DNA of 63,931 bases, taken from contig NZ_PJJM01000081.1 of NCBI RefSeq assembly GCF_002929805.1, positions 1 through 63,931 on the forward strand, read 5' to 3'. Source of the stretch: Cryobacterium sp. Y50 (GTDB taxonomy: Bacteria > Actinomycetota > Actinomycetes > Actinomycetales > Microbacteriaceae). The notes under the pieces are model-generated. The model was not told the DNA's origin. It saw only the letters and a program-made list of their open reading frames with translations, and did not search any database. This document shows, piece by piece, positions 26,022-35,310 of the stretch. A program made the translations under genes and the position numbers. How positions within the stretch are numbered: the stretch's first letter is position 1; each line of letters opens with the position of its first letter.

Positions 26022-27379
26022 GCGTCGCCGTCAGTCTTGCACCCCGGTTAGCGATCGAACGCATCCGCGCGACCAAGGGCGCTGGTGTTTTAGACGCTAT
26101 GGCAGTTCTCGCCTTCACGGTTTCCTCGTGGCTGGCACTCACTGTTGCCGGGGGAACCTGGATGTTTTTCCAGCGATGGCAGGTCGAGGGTGCGCTCCCC
26201 AGCTCTCAGCAGTCTGGGCTCGCAGTCACCTACGTCGCCCTGGCTGGCTTCGCCTGTGCGCTGCTGGTCATCCCGATCCTCGGCCTTGGAGGTGGCGCCG
26301 CCCGTCTCGGTGCCCGCGGACGTGTCCGCCGCTTGGCCTCGCTGCGCCTCATTGGGATGACCAGCGGCGAAGTAGTACAGATTTCGGTCATCGAGACGAT
26401 CGTGCAATCTGTCGCCGGCGCGTTGGTGGGATCAGCCATATTCGTCCTTTCTCTACCCTTGTGGCAGCTCATGAGTTTTCAGATGCGACCTATCGGTATT
26501 GCAGAGTTGCTGCTGCCGTGGTGGCTGTGGCTCACGGTCATCGGTGCGTTGATAGTCCTAGCCATGGCCTCGACAGTGTTTGGCCTGCGACGTGTCACCA
26601 TCTCGCCCCTCGGTGTGGCACGCGACCAAACACCTCGCCGCCTCAAAAGGTGGCGTCTGCTGGTGGTCGTGGCACTGGTCATCGCATTCCTCGTGTACGC
26701 ACAATTCACGGATATAGCCAGCTTCATCGGCCTCGGCACCACAATCGGTTTCCTCGCCGTTGTCATCGGCTCAATCAACCTCGTCGGCCCCTGGCTCATG
26801 CAACTGTTCGCCCGACCGGGAGCGCGAACCGGCAACGTGGCGCGCCTACTGGCCGCCCGACGCATCCTCGACGATCCGCGTGGCGCGTGGCGCAACGTAG
26901 CATCTTTGGCGTTTCTCGGATTCATCGCCGGTTTCGTCGTCACCATGCCGACGACTACGGGTGATAGCGGCCCTAACACCTTCTTCGTCCAGGATATCCA
27001 GACCGGAGTCGCAATCACCCTGGCCGTGGGCCTGATCTTGGCCGCAACCGCCACTCTCATGACTCAGGCCTCCCAAGTTTTCGACCGCGCCCCGGAGTCA
27101 ATTGCGCTCGACCGAATGGGCGTGCCCGCGACCATTCATCTTGCAGTTCGTCGCCGCTTGGTTGTGGTCCCACTCGCGGTTGCGCTGGGCACATCGGTAC
27201 CCCTTGGGCTGGTTCTGTCGACGGTCGCGGCCGTCCAACTCGAAAGCTTCCCAGTTGTTGGTGTTTCCCTACTAGCAGGCACCGTGATCCTGGGTTTCTT
27301 ACTCTCCCTGGGGGCAGCCGAAGCATGCCGCCCACTACAAGCCGGAGTCCTCAGAGTGCAGCGTCGCCGCAACGACTGA
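26018..27379 (+). CDS. ABC transporter permease, FtsX type
   Basis: 453 residues with about ten hydrophobic segments and the FtsX motif RRLASLRLIGMTSGEVVQIS near residue 105. It forms a transporter with the preceding ATPase. Together with the divergent kinase and regulator it makes a BceRS-BceAB-like module, commonly linked to resistance against wall-active peptides (inference). Confidence 0.9.
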   Translation: MSVAVSLAPRLAIERIRATKGAGVLDAMAVLAFTVSSWLALTVAGGTWMFFQRWQVEGALPSSQQSGLAVTYVALAGFACALLVIPILGLGGGAARLGARGRVRRLASLRLIGMTSGEVVQISVIETIVQSVAGALVGSAIFVLSLPLWQLMSFQMRPIGIAELLLPWWLWLTVIGALIVLAMASTVFGLRRVTISPLGVARDQTPRRLKRWRLLVVVALVIAFLVYAQFTDIASFIGLGTTIGFLAVVIGSINLVGPWLMQLFARPGARTGNVARLLAARRILDDPRGAWRNVASLAFLGFIAGFVVTMPTTTGDSGPNTFFVQDIQTGVAITLAVGLILAATATLMTQASQVFDRAPESIALDRMGVPATIHLAVRRRLVVVPLAVALGTSVPLGLVLSTVAAVQLESFPVVGVSLLAGTVILGFLLSLGAAEACRPLQAGVLRVQRRRND

Positions 27380-27410
27380 CGGACGGCAACCCCGAGGTCA
27401 CCGCCGAAAG

Positions 27411-27441
27411 TCGCTACCTAATCCTCGGGATTGGGTAGCGA
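27411..27441 (+). terminator. Stem-loop after the FtsX permease gene
   Basis: Arms TCGCTACCTAATCC and GGATTGGGTAGCGA pair over 14 bp with one mismatch and a three-base loop. No T-run follows, so termination is likely but not certain. Confidence 0.6.
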
Positions 27442-27493
27442 ACCAGCCGCGTCAGCTCGCGCACCGCGCATAGTTGGGGACTACTGTCTCAGC

Positions 27494-27522
27494 TGTCCCG
27501 GTGAGGATCCGGCTTACGGACG
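27494..27522 (+). repeat. Dispersed hairpin repeat, copy 10
   Basis: TGTCCCGGTGAGGATCC followed by GGCTTACGGACG. Close to the consensus. Confidence 0.65.
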
Positions 27523-27608
27523 CTTACTTCTGGTCTTTGCCAGCCGGCGCCGCCAACCAGCGAGAGCGAACATCACCGCCATCACGCTGAGATTGTCAGA
27601 GCCAGAAA

Positions 27609-27655
27609 AACCCATCGTTGCAACGACCGGTTGAATCCGCCGTTCCTGTGCGGGC
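27609..27655 (-). mobile_element. IS30-like terminal fragment in a hairpin repeat
   Basis: On the minus strand GGCGGATTCAACCGGTCG, then TTGCAACGATGGGTT (27641-27609), 32 of 33 bases shared with 49782-49814. The plus-strand flank GTTCCTGTGCGGGC (27642-27655) is the right half of the dispersed hairpin repeat, so the element entered at the GTT of its loop. Confidence 0.7.
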
Positions 27656-27708
27656 CCAGTTCTGTGAGTGGAGTTGCCAGCGATGGGGTGTCGACCCTTT
27701 TCCTCTCT

Positions 27709-28479
27709 TCAATATTGGATTGTGAAGTCTCCGATGCGAGTTTCGCCATCGTTTTGATAGACGGGGATCGAGACGGTTGTCCCCGCCATTGAGTCTTGCC
27801 ATGCGAGCGCTTGCTTGGGGGATATGAAGGTTGCTGCTTGTTCGCTGCCGTTGGCGTGGGCAAGTTCCCCAGCGTGAACAAAGCCTTCATTTCCGTTGGT
27901 CGCGATGACCGCAATCAGGTCAGGCTCACCGCTTTCGTTGAGCGCTCCATACGTTTCGCCGTTGGCGTTGATGGCCCACTCCGTGGTCCGCCCACTAACG
28001 TACGTCGCAGCAAGGGTCCAGCTGGATTCGGGTGCGGTGGTGATGGTGATGGACTGCTGTTCTGGCAAGAGATTCAGCGTGTAGCTGCCACCACCGATGG
28101 TTTGACCGACGTCGTCCATATTGCAGCCGATGCTCGCGCCGTCGTCAAAGGTGAACGTTCCCGGAGTCAGACAGGTCAGGGAAACGAAAACGCCAGTTGC
28201 CCCGTCGGGGACAGCACCCAGCTGGACAGCAGCCGTTCCGGTAGCGGTTTCAACGACGGATGCACCGAGTTCGGTGACGTCTTGCGCGCCGGGCATGGTC
28301 AGGAAGACGGTGGCAGCAGCTGCGCCTCCGATCAGGATGCTCGCACCAGCAAAGATGCCTGCTCCGAGACGGAGGTGTCTGCGCCAGTATGGGATGGGCG
28401 ACGTCGGCGCGGTGACGCGCGCGTCTAGCTCATTGCGAACTGCCGTCGAAAATACCGGGTCGAAATCAATCTGTTTCAT
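27709..28479 (-). CDS. Membrane-anchored protein, sigma-factor partner
   Basis: 256 residues: about 35 cytoplasmic residues, a membrane segment (HLRLGAGIFAGASILIGGAA) and a long secreted domain with two Cys. No family recognised. It lies directly after the ECF sigma gene with an ATGA overlap, the standard order for a membrane anti-sigma factor, so that role is inferred; a zinc-finger anti-sigma motif is not visible. Confidence 0.68.
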   Translation of the reverse strand: MKQIDFDPVFSTAVRNELDARVTAPTSPIPYWRRHLRLGAGIFAGASILIGGAAAATVFLTMPGAQDVTELGASVVETATGTAAVQLGAVPDGATGVFVSLTCLTPGTFTFDDGASIGCNMDDVGQTIGGGSYTLNLLPEQQSITITTAPESSWTLAATYVSGRTTEWAINANGETYGALNESGEPDLIAVIATNGNEGFVHAGELAHANGSEQAATFISPKQALAWQDSMAGTTVSIPVYQNDGETRIGDFTIQY

Positions 28480-29039
28480 GTCCGTACCTCCGTCAGTTGT
28501 TGTCGGATTTTTCCTTTGGCCCGATGCAGGCGGGTGCGGGCTGCACCATCGGAGAGGCCCAGCAGAGTTGCAGCCTCAGTAACGGCATAGTCCTCCAGAA
28601 CGACTAAGACGACGAGGGAGACATCAGAGGGCTTGAGCATCTTCATCGCGGCTTTCAGGTAGCCGACCGACTCGCCCTCTTCGATGTGGGCGACAGCAAT
28701 CTGCTCAGCATCAGCAGTGGCATCCGCTCGCGGTAGGGAATCGAAAAGTGCGCGGTACCGTCGAGTTCCACGGCTAACATTGCGCGCGATGTGGCCGGCC
28801 GTCACCAACAGCCAGGGAAGAACGGAATCGCTCACGAGGACAACACTGGCGCGGCGGCGCCACAACTCCAAGAATGACGCCGAGGTGACTTCTTCAGCAT
28901 CATGAGCGTTGTCGACCAGACGCAGAACGTGGCGAAAGACGCGGTCACGATGAGTGTCGAATAGCCACGTGAACGCGCGGCCATCATTGGCGCACGCACG
29001 CGTCCAGACTTCGACTTCGTTCACCACACCAGTACCCAT
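28476..29039 (-). CDS. ECF-type RNA polymerase sigma factor
   Basis: 187 residues from ATG 29039. Region 2 contains FTWLFDTHRDRVFRHVLRLV and AEEVTSASFLELWRRR; region 4 has VTEAATLLGLSDGAARTRLH and RAKGKIRQQL. It should direct its own operon. In-frame GTG codons a few residues on are alternative starts. Confidence 0.88.
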   Translation of the reverse strand: MGTGVVNEVEVWTRACANDGRAFTWLFDTHRDRVFRHVLRLVDNAHDAEEVTSASFLELWRRRASVVLVSDSVLPWLLVTAGHIARNVSRGTRRYRALFDSLPRADATADAEQIAVAHIEEGESVGYLKAAMKMLKPSDVSLVVLVVLEDYAVTEAATLLGLSDGAARTRLHRAKGKIRQQLTEVRT

Positions 29040-29179
29040 ACCCCGTAATGTCCGCCCATCCTCCAAACGTTACAGTTGGTCCCGCCCGACACCTCTCTGC
29101 ACCGCTGAGGCATAACTGCAACCAGACGATCGCACAGCCACGCGGCCCACCGCCATTCGGACGAAACTCAAATGCTTTT

Positions 29180-29340
29180 CCCGCAAGAAGTTTGGCGGAT
29201 TCAACTGGTCGTCGTAACACTCGATTTTGTGAGGTGTTGAACGTGTGGTCGAAGTATGAGCTGGTTGAGAAACAGGCGCGGTTTTGGGTGTTGATCACTC
29301 AAGGTTCGACGCTAACTGCAGCGTGATTGCCCCTCAAGGG
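29180..29340 (+). mobile_element. IS30-family left-end remnant
   Basis: After TTCCCGCAAGAAGTTT, the left half of the hairpin repeat, comes the end sequence GGCGGATTCAACTGGTCG at 29194. From GTG 29243 an open frame reads VWSKYELVEKQARFWVLITQ and GSTLTAA before a stop at 29326, the shape of an IS30 transposase N-terminus. The remainder of the element is missing. Confidence 0.7.
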
Positions 29341-29938
29341 TCTGCAATACGCTCGGCATTGAGCGGAGGAATTGTGAGCACACGCAGTGGGTTGCAGGGT
29401 AATCTCGCCAATCCCGACACGGTCGTGGAGATCTCCGTAGGTCATCTGCTCTTCAGCAACGAGCACCCGACTGATGTCGTTACGGGCACGATTGCCATAA
29501 CACCCTCGACGGAGACACACCCGTCGAGCGAATCCGTGAACTTCTCAAGTCTCAGCCACCGCAGCGCTGCGGTGACTACGTGGAACCATCCACCATCAAC
29601 TCTTCCCGGTCACATCCCGCTGGGTGGTTGCTCTTTCGCGGTGCGTGCCTTGGTGGCTGAGGAGCGTTCCGCGAGCAGGATCCGCATCGATTCGACATGG
29701 CCGTCGCGTTGTTTGGGGATCGCAAGACCTTGCCCGGTCGCAACGGACAGTGCTGCTTGGCGTGCGTCAAGGGGATCGCAACGGGATACTGATTGCGACG
29801 GACTATTTTGGGTCTAAGTCGAACTCACTCCGGACGAGCAGTCATTGATCACTGCGCGGGAGCGTGGCCGCTGGGTCGGCGGGGATCCGTTCGAGGTGAA
29901 GTAGCGGTGGGCTCTTCCGCGCTCTTTTCTTTGGGGCG
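29341..29938. other. Non-coding stretch with degraded sequence
   Basis: About 600 bp with no credible gene. A 28-codon tail, ELTPDEQSLITARERGRWVG and six more residues to a stop near 29904, may be the end of a lost protein, but no start or family is visible. Confidence 0.4.
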
Positions 29939-30691
29939 CTAACTGTCGCGGCGGGCGAAAAGTACGCCAGCGACGATGAGGCAGACGATTGCCCAGGCCG
30001 ACAGCAGAAGAATGGCCGCTGATTGCGGGGTATCGTTCGGCACTCCGGCAGGAATGACGAGTACCTGCAGTGCGAGATCGTGCGGCAGGAGATGGATCAC
30101 GGACGGCATCGACGCGCGAAGCGTCGGCGCAACGAGTGCCGCGAGTGCCCAGAGTGTGACCAGCGACACGACAGCGCTCCTGGTGATGATCGCCAGGCCG
30201 AAGCCCACGAGGCTCAGAAGCGTGAGGACGAGGAGGCTCGCAACCGCTGCGTGAACGAGATCGGCGGAGCCGCTTTCGGCAGGTGGTGTGCCCTTGGCTA
30301 GCAGACCGATCGCCGACAGCAGCATCGCCAGAGGAGCAACGACAATGAGCAGGCCGCAGAGTTTCGCCGAGTACAGGATCACCCGCTTGGGGACGGCTAT
30401 ATAGCTGATTCTGATTTGGCCATTCCTGTATTCTGATGCCGAGGTGACAACGGCGACGCCGATGAAAAGGTAAGCCGGGACGAGCATGAGCGCACGGATG
30501 CTCTCTGCCGACAGGCCCCTCTCATCCGCCGTCATGCTGATCCCGGAATAGGACAGCAGGACGATGCAGGCGGACAGGACCAGGGTCGCCATAGAGATAA
30601 TCCAGGTGGCTCGCAAGGCGAGCAGCTTTGTCAGTTCTGCGGCGAGCGGCTGACGGAAGCTGAATTCCTCATCCGTCGTGAACTTCGTCAT
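29939..30691 (-). CDS. ABC-2-type permease
   Basis: 250 residues with six hydrophobic segments and the ABC-2 start (FRQPLAAELTKLLALRATWI). SASEYRNGQIRISYIAVPKR is the amphipathic loop typical of bacitracin/lantibiotic-type exporters. ATG 30691 overlaps the stop of the second permease; the longer upstream reading to 31540 is a shadow of that gene. Confidence 0.88.
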   Translation of the reverse strand: MTKFTTDEEFSFRQPLAAELTKLLALRATWIISMATLVLSACIVLLSYSGISMTADERGLSAESIRALMLVPAYLFIGVAVVTSASEYRNGQIRISYIAVPKRVILYSAKLCGLLIVVAPLAMLLSAIGLLAKGTPPAESGSADLVHAAVASLLVLTLLSLVGFGLAIITRSAVVSLVTLWALAALVAPTLRASMPSVIHLLPHDLALQVLVIPAGVPNDTPQSAAILLLSAWAIVCLIVAGVLFARRDS

Positions 30692-31485
30692 CAGGCGTCT
30701 CGTCGGGCAACGCAAAGCCAGCCGAGAACCCCGAACACGAGTACCCAGGCCGAGAGGATCAAGACTGCGAGCAGGGGAGTGGAAGAGCCGGCGAAGCTGG
30801 AGTCCAACAGCAGACTGCGTGCCGCATCGAAAGGCAGCAAGGCCTGAAAGGCTGGCGAGGCATAGCCGATGAATCCACCGATCGAGACGACGGCGAGGAC
30901 GATCATGATTCCGATGCTCGACAGGACATCTCGGGTCACAAGCGTGAGTCCGGCGGTGAGCAGCGCTAAGACAAGACAAACGAAGGTGAAACGACCGGAT
31001 GCTAGCCACGCTGCGGGTGAAGACAGGAGTCCTGAACTCCAGGAACCCGCCGCGGCGAGGATGCCGATCGTGGTCACGAGGTTCACGACGATGCTGAAGG
31101 CTATGGCGAGCACGGCGGTCGAAGCGTATTTGGCCAGGACAAACTGGCGTCGACGGGGAACGGCGAGGAGGGAGATCGAGAGCTGGCGCGCCTCCCGGTA
31201 TTCTTGCCCGATCGCGAGGGCGATCACGATCGGCAGGAATGCCGCGGTCTGGAACGAGGCCGCCGCGGCGAGGTCGAGGACGGCGCTTCCGGCAGACCTG
31301 ACCTCTCCCCGAAACAGCTCTATGTTTGTGTCGAAAGAGACCCCTCGGAGCATCCCACTCAGATTTGGATACGCCTGCGCCAGTAAGTACACCTGGAGGG
31401 CGATGATCAGTGCGAAAACGATCCAGACCATCGGGTATGTAGCGATCTTCCGCAGCTCGGAGAGCACCCTGTTGAGAGCGTTCAC
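30691..31485 (-). CDS. ABC-2-type permease
   Basis: 264 residues, six segments, with GQEYREARQLSISLLAVPRR as the conserved loop, parallel to the partner permease. GTG 31485 shares a base with the ATPase stop (TAGTG). The two permeases probably form a heterodimer. Confidence 0.88.
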   Translation of the reverse strand: MNALNRVLSELRKIATYPMVWIVFALIIALQVYLLAQAYPNLSGMLRGVSFDTNIELFRGEVRSAGSAVLDLAAAASFQTAAFLPIVIALAIGQEYREARQLSISLLAVPRRRQFVLAKYASTAVLAIAFSIVVNLVTTIGILAAAGSWSSGLLSSPAAWLASGRFTFVCLVLALLTAGLTLVTRDVLSSIGIMIVLAVVSIGGFIGYASPAFQALLPFDAARSLLLDSSFAGSSTPLLAVLILSAWVLVFGVLGWLCVARRDA

Positions 31486-32207
31486 TAATCTGCGTCGCGG
31501 TTATCGGCGACGGCGCGGCCGGTGAGGGAGAAGAACGCATCCTCGAGCGAGTCGAACCCGGAGGTCACTGCCGCTAGGGTTCCGGATGACACGATCCGGC
31601 CCTGGTTGATGACTACGATATCGTCGGCAGTCGCCGCCATCTCGGACATGAGGTGGCTCGAGACGAGAACCGTATTGCCACGCGACGCGTACTGACGGAG
31701 GAACGTTCGAATCCACCGGATGCCGTCGGGATCGAGTCCGTTCACCGGCTCGTCAAGGACGAGTATGGACGGTTCCCCGAGGAGCGCCGCCGCGAGCCCC
31801 AGTCTCTGCTTCATGCCGAGCGAGAGCGTGCCCACTCGCAGCTTCGCAGCATCCTGCAACTCGACTTGAGCCAGGGTCTCGTGCACTCGGCCCTGCGCAA
31901 TCCCGTTGCTTTGGGCGACCCATTTCAGGTGACTTGCGACTCGCCGGTCGGGCAGCGGGCTCGCGTCATCGAGCAGCGCGCCCACGGTGAGCAACGGCCG
32001 GAGGATGTCTCGATAGCGGCGTCCCTTGATGAGCGCGGTTCCCGTGGTGGCCTTGTCGAGACCGAGAAGGATGCGGAGGGTGGAGGACTTCCCAGCGCCG
32101 TTGGGGCCTACGAAACCGGTGACCCTACCCGGGCGGGCAGTGAATGAGACCGAGTCGAGGATCACTGTCGAGCCGCGGCGTTTCATGAGGTTCTGCACTT
32201 CGATCAA
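31485..32207 (-). CDS. ABC transporter ATP-binding protein, antibiotic-efflux type
   Basis: 240 residues with Walker A GPNGAGKSS (about 35-43), signature LSLGMKQRLG, Walker B ILVLDEPVNGLD and SSHLMSEMA. LSLGM-type ATPases belong to the bacitracin/lantibiotic resistance group. First gene of a three-gene operon; AT-rich DNA upstream near 32290-32340 may hold its promoter. Confidence 0.93.
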   Translation of the reverse strand: MIEVQNLMKRRGSTVILDSVSFTARPGRVTGFVGPNGAGKSSTLRILLGLDKATTGTALIKGRRYRDILRPLLTVGALLDDASPLPDRRVASHLKWVAQSNGIAQGRVHETLAQVELQDAAKLRVGTLSLGMKQRLGLAAALLGEPSILVLDEPVNGLDPDGIRWIRTFLRQYASRGNTVLVSSHLMSEMAATADDIVVINQGRIVSSGTLAAVTSGFDSLEDAFFSLTGRAVADNRDAD

Positions 32208-32391
32208 TTCGTGGTCCTTCCTGTAGACCCTCTCTAGAGACCATCAGTCAATGCTGGTTTTGGGAATGAGCCTCTGCAGGTTTTGGCCACATAGAAAAAG
32301 AGAACGTTTAGATAGGTACTGTGATTCTAAATATAGACATTTCCTTTATCAGGGGACGGTAGATGTATACGCAGGTGCTGTGGAGAGGACT

Positions 32392-33057
32392 TTAGCGAGC
32401 GAAGCGCATCTCATGAGTGACCACGAGCATGGTCATGCCGTCGTCCGCGAGGTCCCGCATAACCGCGAGCACCTCAAGGCCAATCTCGGGATCGAGTGAC
32501 GAGGTGGGTTCGTCGAAGAGCATGACTCTCGGCGAAAGCGCCAACGCGCGAGCGATGGCGATGCGCTGCTGCTGACCGCCCGAGAGCCGAGCCGGATACT
32601 CCTTCGCCTTCTCGGGGAGACCAACTCGCTCGAGCAATGACCGTGTCGTTTCCTCCGCCTCAGCTTTGCCGATCCCCAGCACCTTTCGCTGCGGCAGCGT
32701 AATGTTCTCCATCGCGGTGAGGTGCGGGAAGAGATTGAAACTTTGAAACACCCTCCCGGTCACACGACGCAGATGGCCAAGGCTCACCTTGTCAGGTCGC
32801 TTCCCGCCAGCGACGACCTGTGCCCCGCCGATCGTGATGGTTCCCTCGGTCGGCACCTCCAGATAGTTCAGGCACCGAAGAAAAGTGCTCTTGCCTGCTC
32901 CTGAGGGCCCGATGATCGATACGACCTCACCCTCATCCATGGACAGGTTGACGTCGGTCAACACCTTGTGTGTGCCGTAGCTCTTGCCGAGCTTTGAGAC
33001 GTGGACACCTCCCGAGAGGGCGATCGGGGACGTTCGTGTTCCGAGGCTGAAGACCAT
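32392..33057 (-). pseudogene. Amino-acid ABC transporter ATPase, 3'-truncated
   Basis: 221 residues with Walker [10 protein letters not shown], signature LSGGQQQR and Walker B VMLFDEP of the GlnQ/ArtP class. It stops directly after [10 protein letters not shown], whereas the family continues for about 25-40 residues. The stop lies at a junction with unrelated DNA and no permease or binding protein is present, so it is a severed fragment although all ATPase motifs survive. Confidence 0.75.
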
Positions 33058-33331
33058 TGGATACCTCCGTATGGCGAGACACTCGGTCAGAGCGCGCGCT
33101 GGCTGTAGAAGATGGCTGCTGTGCGGTCAGTGTTCTGCTGGCGCGAAGCCGATGCTTTGGCTGTAGCTGGTGATCTGGGGCACCTGACCGAGCATGTTCA
33201 TCGATTTTCCTGCAACTCTGCAGCGCTACGTCGGATGATGACTTTGGTGCTTTCATCCAAGGGCGCGGGGCCGTCACCTGGTGCGCGCTATGGACAACAA
33301 CCAACGCTAGCCCTGAACGTAAACAGACACA
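33058..33331. other. Intergenic, no gene recognised
   Basis: About 270 bp between the truncated ATPase and the terminator. A short plus-strand frame (from 33112) lacks a ribosome site and any familiar motif. Confidence 0.35.
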
Positions 33332-33361
33332 AAGAGGGCCGCACAATTGTGCGGCCCTCTT
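33332..33361. terminator. Perfect 30-bp hairpin terminator
   Basis: AAGAGGGCCGCACAA and its exact complement TTGTGCGGCCCTCTT, flanked by AAA on the left and TGTT on the right. Works in either direction in principle. Confidence 0.8.
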
Positions 33362-33372
33362 GTTAGTCACGT

Positions 33373-33715
33373 TCAGTTCTCCCGCATGTCGGGAAAGAGC
33401 CCTTCTGGTGGGGCCGTGTAGGGCAGTGGTTCACCGGGTTTGTTGGTGTCCTCGGATTTTGCGAATGGTCCTTCTATGCTCATGAGGATGGGCATGTGGT
33501 GGTCGGCGTGTTCGATCCACCAGGTGCTTGATCCGGTGGCGCCGTCGAGTCTGAGGTGCTCCCATGCTCGTCAGAGGGCGTTGATGCGGGCGAGGGCTTC
33601 GGGGTAGTTCCACCAGTTTGTGGCCCATCGGAAGCTGGCGTTGCCGGGGTCGACTCTGACGAAAATGTTGGTGATGTGCGCTCGATCCAACGAGAACAAA
33701 ACCACCTGGCTCATC
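33373..33715 (-). pseudogene. DUF4913 protein with one nonsense codon
   Basis: The frame ITNIFVRVDPGNASFRWATN, WWNYPEALARINAL, stop, RAWEHLRLDGATGSSTWWIE and HADHHMPILMSIEGPF is a DUF4913 domain, a family frequent on actinobacterial plasmids and integrative elements. The in-frame TGA at 33571-33573 replaces the conserved Trp of the ALWRAWEHLRLDG motif (one base change). The N-terminus is cut near 33715. Confidence 0.75.
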
Positions 33716-33756
33716 TTTGATGCCGATCGCGGCCAGGTGACCACCGGAGCGGTCTC

Positions 33757-34065
33757 ATGACAACGTACGCAAGCCACCGATCGTCGTCAGTCGCGCGGAG
33801 GGGTGAGCGGATACTGCGCGGCCCCCTGCCGCCGACGCAGCCCGTCAACGAGTACCTACACGCCATGCGCGAGGACTGGGGACTCCTCAGTCCGTCGAGG
33901 CCGCCCGTGCGGCGCTGCTGTTCATTGCTGACCCGGTGTCCCAGCTCGACGAGCACGATCACGATACCTTGTTCGACTACACGCTGGGCGAGCTGTACCG
34001 TGCCCGCGTCGTGCTGCTGCGCCTGTTGCCACGCCTGATCGCCGCAGCGACCGAACGCGGTTAGA
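33757..34065 (+). pseudogene. Frameshifted hypothetical mobile-element gene
   Basis: From ATG 33757 (GGAG upstream) the frame gives GPLPPTQPVNEYLHAMREDW; at a run of four G (33877-33880) coding continues in another frame as TPQSVEAARAALLFIADPVS to LLPRLIAAATERG and a stop. One lost base would restore about 103 residues. Family not recognised; company of DUF4913 suggests plasmid or island origin. Confidence 0.45.
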
Positions 34066-34180
34066 GCTGGCCCACCATTCCCGGTATGTCGGCGCAGCCA
34101 AGACTCGGGGCTTGATCCGCATTGGAACGGTCAGTCACATTTGGGCGTTTGGCGGGCCTGAGCTGGCGGATCTTGCGGGC

Positions 34181-34275
34181 TCATTCGGGTGGGGGTATCG
34201 ACTGGGTGACGGTCTTGTTGATGACGCCGATCGAGACTCCTACGGCGGCTGCGATGGTGCGGATGGAGAGGCCCT
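34181..34275 (-). pseudogene. Helix-turn-helix C-terminal fragment
   Basis: FAEGLSIRTIAAAVGVSIGV and INKTVTQSIPPPE before a stop at 34181 form a clean helix-turn-helix with no upstream gene body; the fragment abuts the ISL3 remnant. It resembles the end of a recombinase or replication-associated protein. Confidence 0.4.
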
Positions 34276-34521
34276 CGGCAAATGGGTCGGCTGGGCCCGC
34301 CGCTGCCGTATCCCTTCCTTCGTAAAGCTGCAGAAGAGCATCGTCAAGCACCGCACCGCGATCCTCGCGTCCATCGAGCTCGGACTCTCTAACGACCGGG
34401 TCGAATGAATACCAAGATCCGCCTCATGACCCGCATCGCCTTCGGCTTCACATCACCCGACGCTCTCATCGCTCTTGCCATGCTCAGCCTCGGCGGTCAC
34501 AAACCAGTGCTCTCCGGACGG
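34265..34521 (+). mobile_element. ISL3-family transposase C-terminal remnant
   Basis: WVGWARRCRIPSFVKLQKSI, VKHRTAILASIELGLSNDRV and, after a frameshift at 34405, NTKIRLMTRIAFGFTSPDAL with ALAMLSLGGHKPVL form the end of an ISL3 transposase. Catalytic parts upstream are absent. Confidence 0.8.
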
Positions 34522-34624
34522 TTTCAACCACGGAAGAGTCAGGAGAGCCCGTTAACATTGCAGTTTGGGAAATACTTGCATCGGCTGCAAGTACGAGGAA
34601 GAATCGACAGAAAGGATTGGAATA

Positions 34625-35032
34625 ATGGAATCTGGTGAAGCTCAGTCACGTCTGTCCGCGCTGTCCGCTCGGCCTTCTCGAGTGTTTACTGGGCAAGACA
34701 TTATTCTTATCGCTGTTACACCCGTTCTTGCGTACGGTAGTGGAGTCGTTGGGGGGCTGGGCAGTATTGTTGGTCCGATCCTGGCGGTGATTGCCGGGTT
34801 TATGGCTATCGCGATTTGCGCCACGCGCTCGGGCCGGACGAACGAGCCGATGATTCCCGGATACATGTTTTCGGTATCGGTGGGTGCTAGCGTTTTTGTG
34901 ATCGTGACCTCTTTCGGACAATGGCGAAATGCGCCCATCGAGAGCGTTTGGGTGCTTGTCGGTGTGCCCCTGTTGAATCTGTTGGTATTTGGGGTATTTA
35001 TGGCGCTGCTGTTTCGGCGACGTCGCACGTGA
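34625..35032 (+). CDS. Four-TM membrane protein
   Basis: 135 residues with a hydrophilic start of about 20 residues, four hydrophobic segments and a basic end RRRRT. Ribosome site AAAGGA upstream. Its TGA overlaps the GTG of the winged-helix gene. This regulator/membrane pairing repeats the cassettes on the left, here next to debris of mobile DNA. Family unknown. Confidence 0.7.
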   Translation: MESGEAQSRLSALSARPSRVFTGQDIILIAVTPVLAYGSGVVGGLGSIVGPILAVIAGFMAIAICATRSGRTNEPMIPGYMFSVSVGASVFVIVTSFGQWRNAPIESVWVLVGVPLLNLLVFGVFMALLFRRRRT

Positions 35033-35310
35033 TTGACGAGTCGATCAACAAAGTTCTGTATCCTCTTCAGCGGTTCAAGGTAATGGGGTTCCTGTGCCAG
35101 GTTGAGAAATCGAACTATGCATCGATTGGTGAGTTCACCAGCCTGAGCATCACTGATATTTCCAAGACGATACGAGTGCTCAGAGAGAACGAGTACGTCC
35201 TGGTCGGCAAGGAACGCCGTGAACGATATTCCGAAACGATTGTCCGAAGTACTGACCTCGGGCGCCGCGAAATGGCACAGCTCATTCGCGCCCTCAAAAA
35301 ATACCTATAA
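35029..35310 (+). CDS. Winged-helix transcriptional regulator
   Basis: 93 residues from GTG 35029: PLQRFKVMGFLCQVEKSNYA, then FTSLSITDISKTIRVLRENE and a wing with KERRERYSETI. Same fold as the regulator at 13502-13804. Likely regulates its membrane partner. A strong terminator follows 7 bp after the stop. Confidence 0.8.
   Translation: MIDESINKVLYPLQRFKVMGFLCQVEKSNYASIGEFTSLSITDISKTIRVLRENEYVLVGKERRERYSETIVRSTDLGRREMAQLIRALKKYL

Noticed and set aside
29341..29938. A complete gene in the 600-bp gap after the IS30 remnant
   Set aside because: Only short frames, no ribosome site, and one isolated 28-codon tail.
30692..31540. Upstream extension of the 250-residue permease to 533 codons
   Set aside because: The extra part is the antiframe of the second permease; ATG 30691 gives the correct protein.
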